Of a stretch of 33,235 bases of DNA, positions 7,590 to 16,993 are shown piece by piece. How positions within the stretch are numbered: position 1 is the stretch's first letter; each line of letters begins with the position of its first letter. Source of the stretch: an uncultured Ruminococcus sp. (GTDB lineage Bacteria > Bacillota > Clostridia > Oscillospirales > Ruminococcaceae); the NCBI GenBank assembly GCA_947629455.1, contig CANRDT010000024.1:1-33235 (forward strand). The letters run 5' to 3'. The position numbers and the translations under genes are program-made. Under the pieces are notes generated by a model. The model saw nothing but the letters and a program-made list of their open reading frames with translations. It was not told the origin of the DNA and ran no database searches.

Positions 7590-8585
7590 ATGAACATTGT
7601 GATAGACGCATTCGGCGGCGACAACGCGCCGCTCGAGGTTATCAGGGGTGCTATAGACGCTCACAGGGATTTCGGGGTGGATATAACGCTGGTCGGGGAC
7701 GAAAAGCGCATAAAGAAATGCGCCGCGGATAATTCCCTGGACATTTCACAGCTGAAAATACGTCATGCCGATACGGTCATCGACATCTGCGAAGAACCGA
7801 CTTCGATAATCAAGGGCAGGAAAGACTGCTCCATGGCGGTGGGTATGCAGATGCTTGCCGACGGTGAGGGTGACGCGTTCGTTTCCGCAGGCTCGACAGG
7901 CGCTTTGGTAGTCGGCGCGACATTTATCGTAAAGAGGATAAAGGGGATAAAACGTCCCGCGCTCGCGACGGTGCTTCCCACGGCGACCGTTCCGACAATG
8001 CTGCTCGACAGCGGTGCGAATGCCGATTGCCGTCCCGAAATGCTTGTACAGTTTGCGATAATGGGTTCGGCGTATATGAATAAGATAATGGGAGTATCAT
8101 CTCCGAAAGTCGGTCTTGCAAATATAGGAGCGGAGGAATCCAAGGGACGTGAGCTGGAGCTTGAAACTTACAGACAGCTGAAAAACGCGCCTGTGAATTT
8201 TGTGGGAAATATCGAGGCGCGGCAGATACCGCTCGGCGACTGCGACGTTGTCGTGACGGACGGTTTCAGCGGAAATCTTCTGCTAAAGCTGTACGAGGGA
8301 ATGGGCAAGTTTTTCTCAAACGAATTAAAGACACTGCTTACGAGGGATATGAAGTCAAAGCTTGCCGCCGCGCTGGTAATGGGCGGTGTAAAGGAATTTA
8401 AGAAAAAGGTGGACTACACGGAGCATGGCGGCGCACCGCTGCTCGGAACTGCCAAGCCGGTCATCAAGGCGCACGGTTCGTCGAACGCAAAGGCGTTTTA
8501 CAATGCGGTAAGGCAGGCGAAGAAATTCACCGAGACCAAGGTGATAGACGAGATAACCTCCGCGCTGGAGGCAATGAAGTCCTGA
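7590..8585 (+). CDS. plsX: Phosphate acyltransferase PlsX
   Basis: Converts acyl-ACP to acyl-phosphate, the acyl donor for PlsY in phospholipid synthesis; peripheral membrane enzyme. 331 residues from the ATG at 7590, which begins with the family-typical MNIVIDAFGGDNAP. AGGAG at 7579-7583 is correctly placed; an upstream in-frame start at 7560 lacks a ribosome site. Visible family motifs are SAGSTGALV, LLDSGANADC, NIGAEESKG and VTDGFSGN. It stands 43 nt after trmFO and just before rnc. The acpP gene that often separates plsX from rnc is not present. Confidence 0.96.
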   Translation: MNIVIDAFGGDNAPLEVIRGAIDAHRDFGVDITLVGDEKRIKKCAADNSLDISQLKIRHADTVIDICEEPTSIIKGRKDCSMAVGMQMLADGEGDAFVSAGSTGALVVGATFIVKRIKGIKRPALATVLPTATVPTMLLDSGANADCRPEMLVQFAIMGSAYMNKIMGVSSPKVGLANIGAEESKGRELELETYRQLKNAPVNFVGNIEARQIPLGDCDVVVTDGFSGNLLLKLYEGMGKFFSNELKTLLTRDMKSKLAAALVMGGVKEFKKKVDYTEHGGAPLLGTAKPVIKAHGSSNAKAFYNAVRQAKKFTETKVIDEITSALEAMKS

Positions 8586-8672
8586 CGGGAGATGCCTTTG
8601 CTGCGTCCCGAGTGAGAGCGACCGTATACTTCGGGGAATAAGGCAAAGAAAAGCGAAAGGAGAGTGTTTGCA

Positions 8673-9371
8673 ATGGACGAGCAGGCGAGTATGGAGAGCA
8701 TACAGCAGAAAATCGGCTACAGATTCAAGAATACGGCTCTTCTGTATGAGGCGCTGTCACATTCATCTTTTGCAAATGAAAATAAAAAAACGAGAAAAAG
8801 CAACGAAAGACTTGAATTTTTAGGGGATTCGGTGCTTTCGATAATCGTTTCCGATTATATATTCAAGCATTTTACGCATATACCGGAGGGGGAGCTGACA
8901 AAGCTGAGAGCGTCGCTGGTGTGCGAAACTTCGCTGTATGATTTTTCAAAGAAAATATCGCTCGGGGAACATATTTTTCTCGGAAAGGGCGAGGAGATGA
9001 CAGGCGGCAGGGAACGTCCGTCCATCGTTTCGGACGCGTTCGAGGCTCTTATCGCGGCTATCTATCTGGACGGCGGAATGGAGGCTGCCGCGCCGTATGT
9101 GCTGTCGTTCATACCGCAGGATATAACGCCGAAAGGCTCTGCGGTCTTTCACGATTACAAGACGGGACTACAGGAGATAATCCAGAAAAATCCCGAGGAA
9201 AAAATAGTTTATTTTCTTAAAGACGAATCGGGTCCCGACCACGACAAGCATTTCACGGTGCAGGTGCTGTTAAATAACAACGTGATAGGCGAGGGAACGG
9301 GACGTTCAAAGAAAACTGCGGAGCAAGCAGCCGCAAAAGAGGCTTTGCAGCTTATGGGAATAGAAGTATAA
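8673..9371 (+). CDS. rnc: Ribonuclease III
   Basis: Double-strand-specific endoribonuclease that processes 30S precursor rRNA and structured mRNAs. 232 residues: catalytic domain with the signature NERLEFLGDSVL (residues 44-55), then a C-terminal double-stranded-RNA-binding domain (DYKTGLQEI to AAKEALQLMG, about 160-230). I chose the ATG at 8673: AAAGGAG ends 10 nt upstream, whereas the in-frame GTG at 8664 overlaps that site. The stop shares one base with the next start (TAATG). The order rnc, radical SAM, smc, ftsY is conserved in Clostridia. Confidence 0.96.
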   Translation: MDEQASMESIQQKIGYRFKNTALLYEALSHSSFANENKKTRKSNERLEFLGDSVLSIIVSDYIFKHFTHIPEGELTKLRASLVCETSLYDFSKKISLGEHIFLGKGEEMTGGRERPSIVSDAFEALIAAIYLDGGMEAAAPYVLSFIPQDITPKGSAVFHDYKTGLQEIIQKNPEEKIVYFLKDESGPDHDKHFTVQVLLNNNVIGEGTGRSKKTAEQAAAKEALQLMGIEV

Positions 9372-10375
9372 TGTCACATTCAAATATATCCATATTCGTT
9401 CCCCACGCGGGCTGTCCGCATATGTGCTCATTCTGCGATCAGAGGACTATTTCCGGCAGCTGTGATATGCCTGACGGCGGCGATGTGGAAAGAATATGCT
9501 CCGCCGCGCTTGAAGAGATCGCCGACCGCTTTGATACCGAGATAGCATTTTTCGGCGGAAGTTTTACGGCGATAGACAGGGGATATATGCTGAGCCTGCT
9601 AAGGGCGGCAGCGCCTTTTGTGGGAAAGGACGGATTCAGGGGGATACGTATTTCCACCCGCCCCGATTATATAGACGGCGAGGTACTCGATATTCTTAAG
9701 GAATACGGAGCAACTTCCATAGAACTGGGAGCGCAGTCTATGGACGATGAAGTGCTTGCCGCAAACGAGCGCGGACATACCTCCGCAGATGTGGAACGTG
9801 CGTCTGCTCTGATAAGACGGCGCGGTTTTGAACTCGGATTGCAGATGATGACGGGGCTTTATAAAAGCAGCGCAGAAAAGGATATGCAGACGGCGCACAG
9901 GATCGCCGCGCTTGCTCCCGATACCGTGAGGATATACCCCGTCGTGGTGCTTGAAGGCACGCGTCTGGCGCAGCTTTTCCGTCAGGGGGAATATGTTCCG
10001 GACAGCTTTGAGGATATGCTGAAACTCTGCGCAAGGCTCGTCCGCGGTTTTGAGAATGAGGGCATAAAGGTGATAAAGTGCGGTCTGCACGCCTCGGGAT
10101 CGGTGCAGCGGGATATGGTGGCAGGCTTTTATCACCCGGCTTTCAGAGAGCTTTGCGATATGTATATCTACCGCGCGGAGATAGAAAATATCCTCAAAGA
10201 ATATGACAGCGGCAATAACGGCGGCAGCGTTGTGATAGAAGTGAACGACCGATGCATAAGCAGGGCGGTCGGACAGAAAAAGGCTAATACGGCATATTTC
10301 AAGGAATTGGGATACGAGCTGACTATCAGGGGAAACGGCAGTATCCGCAAATACGAATGCAGGCTGAGGAAGTGA
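9371..10375 (+). CDS. Radical SAM protein (Elp3-like without acetyltransferase domain)
   Basis: Predicted iron-sulfur enzyme that cleaves SAM to start radical chemistry; its substrate is unknown. 334 residues. The [4Fe-4S] cluster motif CPHMCSFC (Cys15, Cys19, Cys22) lies near the N-terminus, followed by FFGGSFTAIDR, ISTRPDYI and LGAQSMDDEVL, which resemble the Elp3/MiaB-type TIM barrel. The histone-acetyltransferase-like domain of true Elp3 is missing. The start overlaps the rnc stop by one base and smc begins 4 nt after its stop, so it is embedded in a tight operon. A gene of this type is common between rnc and smc in Clostridia. A role linked to RNA modification would fit the neighbours but is not shown. 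Confidence 0.88.
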   Translation: MSHSNISIFVPHAGCPHMCSFCDQRTISGSCDMPDGGDVERICSAALEEIADRFDTEIAFFGGSFTAIDRGYMLSLLRAAAPFVGKDGFRGIRISTRPDYIDGEVLDILKEYGATSIELGAQSMDDEVLAANERGHTSADVERASALIRRRGFELGLQMMTGLYKSSAEKDMQTAHRIAALAPDTVRIYPVVVLEGTRLAQLFRQGEYVPDSFEDMLKLCARLVRGFENEGIKVIKCGLHASGSVQRDMVAGFYHPAFRELCDMYIYRAEIENILKEYDSGNNGGSVVIEVNDRCISRAVGQKKANTAYFKELGYELTIRGNGSIRKYECRLRK

Positions 10376-10379
10376 AAGA

Positions 10380-13300
10380 ATGTATCTGCGATCCCTCGAA
10401 TTACAGGGCTTTAAGTCCTTTCCGGATAAGACCAGACTTGAATTTAACAAGGGTATATCGGCGGTCGTGGGACCGAACGGTTCGGGAAAATCGAATATCA
10501 GCGACGCGGTGAAATGGGTATTGGGAGAAAAGTCAAACAAATCGCTCAGGGGCGAGAAAATGACCGATCTCATTTTCAGCGGTTCGGCAAGCAGACCGAA
10601 AGCCGCTTTCGCACAGGTCACGCTGGTACTCGATAACGCGGACAGGTCGCTGCGAAACGATTCCGATCTGGTGGAAGTCTCGAGAAAGATCTACCGCAGC
10701 AGCGGCGAGAGCGAGTATATGATAAACGGAGCCGATGTGCGCCATATGGACGTTATGGAGCTGTTTATGGATACGGGTCTCGGAAAGGACGGCTACTCGG
10801 TCATCGGACAGGGCAGGATCGAAGATATCATCAGCAGCAAATCCACGGAGAGAAGAAGTATTTTTGAGGAGGCGGCAGGCATTTCGGGATTCCGCAGCAG
10901 GAAGAACGAGGCGGAACAGAATCTGCTGAAAGCCGAGGATAACATAGACAGACTCAACGACATACTTTCGGAACTTCAAAGCCGAATCGGACCGCTGCAA
11001 AAGCAGTGCGAGAAAGCAAAGCGTTTCAGGGAGCTGGACGACGAAAAGCGCAGGTTAGAGATCTCGGTGTGGGTCAACCGCGCGGATAAGTATCTTGCCG
11101 CGGCGCAGGAATATGATGAAAAGCTGGGCTTGCTGGACAGTCAGTATTCGCAGATCTCGCAAGAGCTTGACAAGCTCGAAAATGATATAGAGGATTCTTT
11201 TGCCGAAAGCGCTCGCAAGGCGGAGCATATAGATTCACTTAAAGGCGAGATACACGCCGTGGAGCTTGAAAATTCGCAGGCGGACGCGTCGGTCGCCGTC
11301 TTGGAAAACGATATTTCCCACGCGAAAAAGGATATAGAAAGACTTCGCGATGAAATAGAGCAGACGAAAAATTCGGGGTATTTTCTTGAAAAGGAAGTAC
11401 AGCGGCTGAACGAGCGGCTCGATAAGGCGAACAGGGACATTGAGATCGTCGGGGAGGAAATAGCGGCAGCCGAAAAAAGCTTTGACGGTCTGGACAGCGA
11501 ATCCGACGAGTCGGATAAAGAGCTTGCCGACGCAAACAGCCTTATAAACGATCTTTACCGAAAGAGGTCGGAGCTTAGTTATCGCATTGAAAACGCGAAA
11601 AACGTTCTTTCTGAAACGCAGGAGAGCCTTGCGGCAGCCGCCGAGGATAATTCCGACGCGCAGAGCCGTGTGCGGTTGTCACAAAGCGAACTTAGCAATC
11701 TGAAAAAGGCGCAGGAGAAGAACGACAGCCGCAGGACGGAACTTAATAACCGTCTTTCGGGATATAATAAGCTCCTCGACAGCCGCAGCGCGAAGTTTAA
11801 GCAGGCGGCGGACGCTTTCGGGGAGAACGATATAAAACTGCGCGAAACAGTCCAGAAACTCGGACTGCTGCGCGATCTTGAAAATTCTATGGAAAGCTTT
11901 GCCTACAGCGTAAAACATATAATGAACGCGGCAAAGCAGGGCAGGATAACGGGCGTGCGCGGTCTGACGGCGCAGCTCATCACGGTAGAGCCGGAATATT
12001 CCGTAGCGATAGAAACGGCTATGGGCGCGGCTTTGCAGAATATAGTAGTCCAAAACGATGATACCGCGAAAAGATGTATCAGGCTGCTCAAAGAGAGCAA
12101 GGCGGGCAGGGCGACATTTTTGCCGATAAGCTCGATAAAGGGGCAGCGGCTGAAAGAAGATCTTGACGGCGAGGACGGTTTTATCGCGATAGCGAGCGAT
12201 CTGGCGGAGTGCGACGAGGAATACAGGGATATTGCGGTCTATCTGCTCGGCAGGATATGCATAGCGGAGGATATAGATTCGGCGGCGCGGATCGCGAAAA
12301 AGCACGGATATAAGTTCCGTATCGTAACGCTGGACGGTCAGGTGATAAACGCAGGCGGTTCGTTTACGGGCGGCAGCGTGTCAAAGACCACGGGAATACT
12401 CACAAGGAAAAACGAGATAAAGTCGCTTGAAAAGCAGAGGACTTCTCTCGAGGAGGAAAACGGCAGGCTCAAAGAGCAGCGCGAAAAACTTTCGCAGGAG
12501 ATCGCAAAGCTCAACGCCGACATCGAGGGAGTAAAGGAACAGCTGGAGGAATGCGGCAGGGAGGAGCTGCGCATACAGCTCGAGACCAAGCGTATAGAAC
12601 AGTTTGCGCAGGAGCAGAAAAGCTATCTTGAAAATACGGATCAAAGACTGAGCGGCTGCCGCAGCAGGATAGAGCAGGCGCAGCAAGAGATAGAAACGGC
12701 GCAGAGGGAATCCAAGGAAAACGATGAGGAGATCGTTCGGAGGGAATCAGAGCTGCGTTCCTCTCAGGACAGATCCGAAAAGCTGAAAGAGCGCCGCGGC
12801 GAGATCTCACAAAAGCTTTCGGAACTGAAAATAAAGCGTGTCGGATATGAAAAGGACGCACAGTCGCTGCGTGAGTCGATAGAAAGGCTGAGAAACGATC
12901 TTTCGGACAAGAGCGGCGACAGCGGACGATTTGAGGAAAACATAGCGCAGCGCGAGAAAGATATAGAGGATAAAAAGAGGGAGATAGAAAACATCAGACA
13001 GCGCGTAAAGGACTCGGCAGGAGTGATACAGGGGCTTAAAAACCGTATCGCCGAGGGGCAGAGAGAACATCAGGAGCTTGACGCCGCCGCAAACAGACTG
13101 AGAGCCGAGCAGAAGATAAGAATGGAGGAGAAGGAAACTCTTTCCAACGAGATAAACCGCGTTTCGGAGCGCAGGAAAGTCTGCAACGCCGATTTCGATA
13201 AGCTGGTAAGCCTTATGTGGGACGAATACGGTCTTACGAGGAGCGAGGCTGCCGAAGCGGCGCAGGAGATAGAGGATATGTCCGAGGCGGAAAAGCAGCT

Positions 13301-13961
13301 CGGCAGTCTGAAAAACAAGATAAAGAATCTGGGGAGCGTAAATCTCGGCGCGATAGAGGAATATGCCGAGGTGTCGGAAAAATATAATTTCAAAAAGAGC
13401 CAGCTTGACGACGTGAACGAGTCGAAGATGATGCTAAAGCAGCTCATAGACGACCTCACCGCGAAGATGAAGTCGATGTTCACGGAAAGCTTTGATAAGA
13501 TAAATCAGAATTTCAAGGAGATATTTTCCGAACTGTTCGGAGGGGGAAAAGGAGAGCTGCGGCTCGCCGATCCGGATAACGTGCTCGAATGCGGTATCGA
13601 CATACTCGTGCAGCCGCCGGGCAAGATAATAAACAGCCTGCTTTCACTTTCGGGCGGCGAAAAGGCTTTTGTGGCTATCTGTATCTATTTTGCGATACTC
13701 AGGGTCAGCCCGTCGCCGTTTTGCCTGCTTGACGAGATAGAGGCGGCTCTTGACGATGTGAACGTACAGAGGTACGCGCAGTATCTGCACAGATTCACTG
13801 ACAGGACGCAGTTTATCACTATTACGCACAGGAGAGGCACGATGGAAGAGGCGGACGTGCTGTACGGCGTTACCATGCAGGAAAAGGGTATCTCAAAGCT
13901 TTTGAAAATGGAGCTTGAAGATACCAAGAAGATGAGCCTTGAAAGCGCAAAACAGCTGTAA
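10380..13961 (+). CDS. smc: Chromosome segregation protein SMC
   Basis: ATPase that with ScpA and ScpB extrudes and organises chromosomal DNA. 1193 residues, full length. Walker A GPNGSGKS at residues 31-38. Coiled coil arm, then the hinge at roughly 505-660 (RGLTAQLITVEPEYSVAIE... GGSFTGG), then the second coiled coil. The ABC signature LSGGEKAF starts at residue 1090 and Walker B CLLDE ends at Glu1119. The coiled coils show the expected Glu/Lys/Arg/Leu-rich heptads without breaks. It begins 4 nt after the radical SAM gene. scpA and scpB are not in the window. Confidence 0.98.
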   Translation: MYLRSLELQGFKSFPDKTRLEFNKGISAVVGPNGSGKSNISDAVKWVLGEKSNKSLRGEKMTDLIFSGSASRPKAAFAQVTLVLDNADRSLRNDSDLVEVSRKIYRSSGESEYMINGADVRHMDVMELFMDTGLGKDGYSVIGQGRIEDIISSKSTERRSIFEEAAGISGFRSRKNEAEQNLLKAEDNIDRLNDILSELQSRIGPLQKQCEKAKRFRELDDEKRRLEISVWVNRADKYLAAAQEYDEKLGLLDSQYSQISQELDKLENDIEDSFAESARKAEHIDSLKGEIHAVELENSQADASVAVLENDISHAKKDIERLRDEIEQTKNSGYFLEKEVQRLNERLDKANRDIEIVGEEIAAAEKSFDGLDSESDESDKELADANSLINDLYRKRSELSYRIENAKNVLSETQESLAAAAEDNSDAQSRVRLSQSELSNLKKAQEKNDSRRTELNNRLSGYNKLLDSRSAKFKQAADAFGENDIKLRETVQKLGLLRDLENSMESFAYSVKHIMNAAKQGRITGVRGLTAQLITVEPEYSVAIETAMGAALQNIVVQNDDTAKRCIRLLKESKAGRATFLPISSIKGQRLKEDLDGEDGFIAIASDLAECDEEYRDIAVYLLGRICIAEDIDSAARIAKKHGYKFRIVTLDGQVINAGGSFTGGSVSKTTGILTRKNEIKSLEKQRTSLEEENGRLKEQREKLSQEIAKLNADIEGVKEQLEECGREELRIQLETKRIEQFAQEQKSYLENTDQRLSGCRSRIEQAQQEIETAQRESKENDEEIVRRESELRSSQDRSEKLKERRGEISQKLSELKIKRVGYEKDAQSLRESIERLRNDLSDKSGDSGRFEENIAQREKDIEDKKREIENIRQRVKDSAGVIQGLKNRIAEGQREHQELDAAANRLRAEQKIRMEEKETLSNEINRVSERRKVCNADFDKLVSLMWDEYGLTRSEAAEAAQEIEDMSEAEKQLGSLKNKIKNLGSVNLGAIEEYAEVSEKYNFKKSQLDDVNESKMMLKQLIDDLTAKMKSMFTESFDKINQNFKEIFSELFGGGKGELRLADPDNVLECGIDILVQPPGKIINSLLSLSGGEKAFVAICIYFAILRVSPSPFCLLDEIEAALDDVNVQRYAQYLHRFTDRTQFITITHRRGTMEEADVLYGVTMQEKGISKLLKMELEDTKKMSLESAKQL

Positions 13962-14007
13962 GAGAAAAGTGTGAAAATTTTCTTTATGAATGGAGCGGGA
14001 TAGTTTT

Positions 14008-14913
14008 ATGGGATTTTTTGAAAAACTGAGAGCGGGACTTAAAAAGACCAAGGATTCTATGATGGGCAGGATAGAGCGGCTGCTCAATTCCTTTACGAAG
14101 ATAGACGAAGATCTTTTTGAGGAGCTTGAAGAAACGCTGATAATGTGCGACGTCGGGGTGAGCGCGTCGGTAAAGATCTGCGATACGCTGAGGGAAAGGG
14201 TAAAGGAACGTGGCGTGAAAGACCCGGCGCAGATAAAGGATATGCTAAAAGAAGTCGTCGTTGAAATGCTGGGCGAAGATCAGCCGCTCGATCTGTCCAC
14301 AAAGCCGTCGGTGATACTTGTTATCGGCGTGAACGGTGTGGGAAAGACGACCACGATCGGCAAGCTTTGTTTTGAGCTGCACAAGTCGGGACTGAGAGTT
14401 ATCGTGGCGGCGGCTGATACATTCCGCGCGGCGGCGATAGATCAGCTGGAGGTCTGGACGGAGAGAGCAGGTGTTGAGATAATCAAGCACAACGAGGGTT
14501 CCGACCCTGCGTCGGTGGTGTTCGACGCGCTTTCGGCGGCAAAGGCAAGGGGAGCGGACGTTGTTATCTGCGACACTGCCGGCAGACTGCATAACAAGAA
14601 AAATCTTATGGACGAACTTAAAAAGATCGCCCGTATAGTAGATCAGCAGTCGCAGGGGTGCGCGCTGGAAGTGCTGCTCGCTCTTGACGCAACGACAGGT
14701 CAGAACGCCGTCAATCAGGCTAAACAGTTCGGCGAAGTTGCCGATCTTACGGGAATTATTCTCACAAAGCTTGACGGAACGGCAAAAGGTGGTATAATAA
14801 TAAGTATAGCGGACGAATTGAAGATACCCGTCAAGCTTGTGACGGTGGGGGAAAAGATCGACGATATCCAGCCGTTTGTGGCTAAGGATTTTGTGGACGC
14901 ATTGTTTGAATAA
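14008..14913 (+). CDS. ftsY: Signal recognition particle receptor FtsY
   Basis: GTPase that receives SRP-ribosome complexes at the membrane and delivers them to SecYEG. 301 residues from the ATG at 14008 (MGFFEKLRAGLKKTK, a basic amphipathic N-terminus as in Firmicutes FtsY, without the long acidic A domain of Enterobacteria). NG domain: G1 GVNGVGKTT at 107-115, DTAGR at 189-193, TKLD at 253-256, then GTAKGG. An in-frame ATG at 13990 exists, but the GGAGCGGGA at 13992-14000 is the likely ribosome site for 14008. It follows smc by 46 nt, the conserved rnc-smc-ftsY order. Confidence 0.96.
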   Translation: MGFFEKLRAGLKKTKDSMMGRIERLLNSFTKIDEDLFEELEETLIMCDVGVSASVKICDTLRERVKERGVKDPAQIKDMLKEVVVEMLGEDQPLDLSTKPSVILVIGVNGVGKTTTIGKLCFELHKSGLRVIVAAADTFRAAAIDQLEVWTERAGVEIIKHNEGSDPASVVFDALSAAKARGADVVICDTAGRLHNKKNLMDELKKIARIVDQQSQGCALEVLLALDATTGQNAVNQAKQFGEVADLTGIILTKLDGTAKGGIIISIADELKIPVKLVTVGEKIDDIQPFVAKDFVDALFE

Positions 14914-14970
14914 ACGTATTCGCGGCGGATTGGGGACGCTGCGGCGCAACTGTTTCTGGGGGTAAAGATA

Positions 14971-15480
14971 ATGGACAAAGTTTTATTCGTGCTCGATATG
15001 CAGGAGATCTATGTCGGACGGGGACGCAACAAGGAAAAGTACCGTTACGACTCGGTAAAGCTCGTAAACGAGATCAACAAGAGGATAGCGGAATACGCTC
15101 CCGACGAGGTGTTCTATTTCCGCAGTATCGGAAAGGGGATCGGCGCGGTCATGAGCGGTATGCCCAAAGAGGGTACTCATGAGGCAAAGCTTGTGGCGGA
15201 AATGAAGATAGTCGGAAAGAATATCTATGACAAGACCAAGCCCGACGCATTTTCGGTAGAGGGAGTCGGAGATTTCATAAGGGCGAGGAATGTCAAGGAG
15301 ATCGAGATAATTGGCGTGGACGGCGGCACTTCCGTGGGAGCGACTGCGGTAGCCGCGATAGATAACTACGATCTCAGGGTGATATACAACGACAGCTGCA
15401 TTGGTACGATGAATACTGCCAAGGCGGTAAAGTACCGTGAAAAAATGCGCAAGAACAGGATAACCTTTGTCAGCACCTGA
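14971..15480 (+). CDS. Isochorismatase-fold protein with Ser at the catalytic Cys position
   Basis: Member of the isochorismatase/nicotinamidase-like fold, 169 residues. The family's catalytic Asp is Asp9 (LFVLDMQ) and its Lys is probably Lys88 (DKTKPDAF). The nucleophile motif, normally G-V-x-T-D-x-C-V-x-x-T-A, reads GVDGGTSVGATA here, so Ser121 lies where the Cys should be. The next segment (YNDSC) matches the family's conserved D-x-C-like strand. It may be a hydrolase with altered chemistry or a non-enzymatic member. A GGGGG stretch precedes the ATG. It sits 57 nt after ftsY and 18 nt before rdgB; the position suggests house-cleaning of nucleotides or cofactors but shows nothing firm. Confidence 0.75.
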   Translation: MDKVLFVLDMQEIYVGRGRNKEKYRYDSVKLVNEINKRIAEYAPDEVFYFRSIGKGIGAVMSGMPKEGTHEAKLVAEMKIVGKNIYDKTKPDAFSVEGVGDFIRARNVKEIEIIGVDGGTSVGATAVAAIDNYDLRVIYNDSCIGTMNTAKAVKYREKMRKNRITFVST

Positions 15481-15498
15481 CAAAGGATAGGAGAATTT

Positions 15499-16086
15499 AT
15501 GAAACTGATAATAGCAAGCTCTAACAAGGGCAAAATAAAGGAATATTCGCAGCTGCTCTCTCCGTTCGGATTCGAGGCGGTATCGCAAAAGGACGAGGGG
15601 ATAGAGCTTTCTCCCGAGGAGAACGGCTGCACTTTTGAGGAAAATGCCGCAATAAAGGCGAGAGCGATCTTTGATTGCGTTTCCGGCTGCGCCGTGCTTG
15701 CCGATGACAGCGGACTGGTGTGCGACGCTCTCGGCGGAGAACCGGGGATATATTCCGCAAGATACGGCGGACTTGACAGCGATAAAGCGCGTACCGCACT
15801 GCTGCTTGAAAAAATGGCGTACGTCCCCGATGGTGACAGAACGGCGCGTTTTGTGTGCGTGATACATATGATACTGCCCGACGGCAGGGAGATCACGGCA
15901 AGGGGAGAATGCGGCGGTAAGATCGGATATGAACCGACAGGCGAAAACGGGTTCGGGTACGATCCGGTGTTTATGTACGGCGAAAAGAGTTTCGCGCAGC
16001 TTTCGGCGGAGGAGAAGAACGCAGTTTCCCACAGAGGGCGCGCGCTTGAAAAACTTATGGAAATACTGAAAGGAATGGATCTATGA
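15499..16086 (+). CDS. rdgB: XTP/dITP diphosphatase (RdgB/HAM1 family)
   Basis: Removes non-canonical purine nucleoside triphosphates (ITP, dITP, XTP) by hydrolysis to monophosphate and pyrophosphate. 195 residues, standard. The N-terminus MKLIIASSNKGKIKE, the metal site VLADDSGLVCDALGGEPGIYSARYGG (quoted here only as family landmark; core DDSGL), the G-Y-x-P-x-G-x-N-G-F-G-Y-D loop and the terminal SHRGRAL are diagnostic. A GATAGGAG-type ribosome site precedes it. The stop overlaps the yhbY start in ATGA, implying coupled translation. Confidence 0.95.
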   Translation: MKLIIASSNKGKIKEYSQLLSPFGFEAVSQKDEGIELSPEENGCTFEENAAIKARAIFDCVSGCAVLADDSGLVCDALGGEPGIYSARYGGLDSDKARTALLLEKMAYVPDGDRTARFVCVIHMILPDGREITARGECGGKIGYEPTGENGFGYDPVFMYGEKSFAQLSAEEKNAVSHRGRALEKLMEILKGMDL

Positions 16087-16379
16087 TAACTCCAAAGCAA
16101 AGGGCGCAGCTGAAAGCTCTGGCAAATCCGATCGAGCCTGCTTTTCAGGTGGGCAAGGGCGGAGTGAGCGACACTCAGACGGCTCAGATAGACGATTATC
16201 TCAGAGTCCACGAGCTGGTCAAGATAAAGGTGCTGGATAATTCGATGTATACCGCTGCGGAGGCGGCGGCGGAGATCGCACGGAGCATTTCGGCGGAGGT
16301 CGTGCAGGTCATCGGCTCGAAAGCGGTACTCTATAAGCGAAATGAAAAAGAGCCGGTAATAAGGCTTGTAAATAAGTAA
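16083..16379 (+). CDS. yhbY: CRM-domain RNA-binding protein YhbY
   Basis: Single CRM-domain protein of 98 residues, associated with pre-50S ribosomes in bacteria. It begins MITPKQRAQLKALANPIEP, followed by the GKGGVSDTQ loop characteristic of the CRM fold; this GxxG loop contacts RNA. The C-terminus (VVQVIGSKAVLYKRN) closes the domain. The ATG overlaps the rdgB stop (ATGA) and its own stop overlaps the nadD start (TAATG). Together with nadD, yqeK and rsfS it forms a well-conserved Firmicutes block. Confidence 0.95.
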   Translation: MITPKQRAQLKALANPIEPAFQVGKGGVSDTQTAQIDDYLRVHELVKIKVLDNSMYTAAEAAAEIARSISAEVVQVIGSKAVLYKRNEKEPVIRLVNK

Positions 16380-16984
16380 TGGGTATCACGGCGCTGTTCG
16401 GGGGAACGTTCAATCCCGTTCATCTCGGACACGAAAGGCTTGCAAGACAGGTCGCAAAAGAGCTTTCTCCCGACAGGATCGTCATTATTCCGTCAAAGAT
16501 ACCTCCGCACAAGCAGGCGGTCGATCTTGCCTCGGGCGAGGACAGAATGGAAATGTGCAGGCTGGCTTTCTCGGGGATAGAGAATGTGATCTTTTCGGAT
16601 ATCGAGCTTAAAAGACAGGGCAAGAGCTATTCTTTGTACACGGTCAGGCATTTTCGTGAAGAATATGAGCAGGACCAGCTTTATTTCATTATGGGCGGCG
16701 ATATGCTGCTCACCTTCGATCAGTGGTACAGATATGAGGAAATAGCGAAAATGTGCGGTATCATCTGCGTTTCAAGGGAAAATGAAAAAAATGAGGCGGT
16801 GACGAAAAGGGCTGACGAGCTTTCCGCTCTGTGCAGCGTTATCCGCCTTGACGTAAAGCCGATAGAGGTATCTTCCACGCAGATAAGGCAGATGATAAAG
16901 GAAAACGCCGACTGCTCTTGCTATCTGAATAAAAAAGTAGTACAATATATAAAAGAAAGAGATCTATACAGAGATAGGCGTTGA
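16379..16984 (+). CDS. nadD: Nicotinate-nucleotide adenylyltransferase
   Basis: Transfers AMP from ATP to nicotinate mononucleotide in NAD synthesis. 201 residues. The nucleotidyltransferase motif GGTFNPVHLGH near the N-terminus, KIPPHK, and the second motif EVSSTQIRQMI followed by YLNKKVVQYIKERDLY are those of NadD. It starts with the ATG of a TAATG overlap with yhbY and lies 9 nt before yqeK. No separate promoter is visible, so expression probably follows the upstream genes. Confidence 0.95.
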   Translation: MGITALFGGTFNPVHLGHERLARQVAKELSPDRIVIIPSKIPPHKQAVDLASGEDRMEMCRLAFSGIENVIFSDIELKRQGKSYSLYTVRHFREEYEQDQLYFIMGGDMLLTFDQWYRYEEIAKMCGIICVSRENEKNEAVTKRADELSALCSVIRLDVKPIEVSSTQIRQMIKENADCSCYLNKKVVQYIKERDLYRDRR

Positions 16985-16993
16985 GGTTTTTTC

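Noticed and set aside
14008-14913. FtsY starting at 13990
   Set aside because: The upstream ATG overlaps the likely ribosome site; conserved MGFFEKLR begins at 14008.
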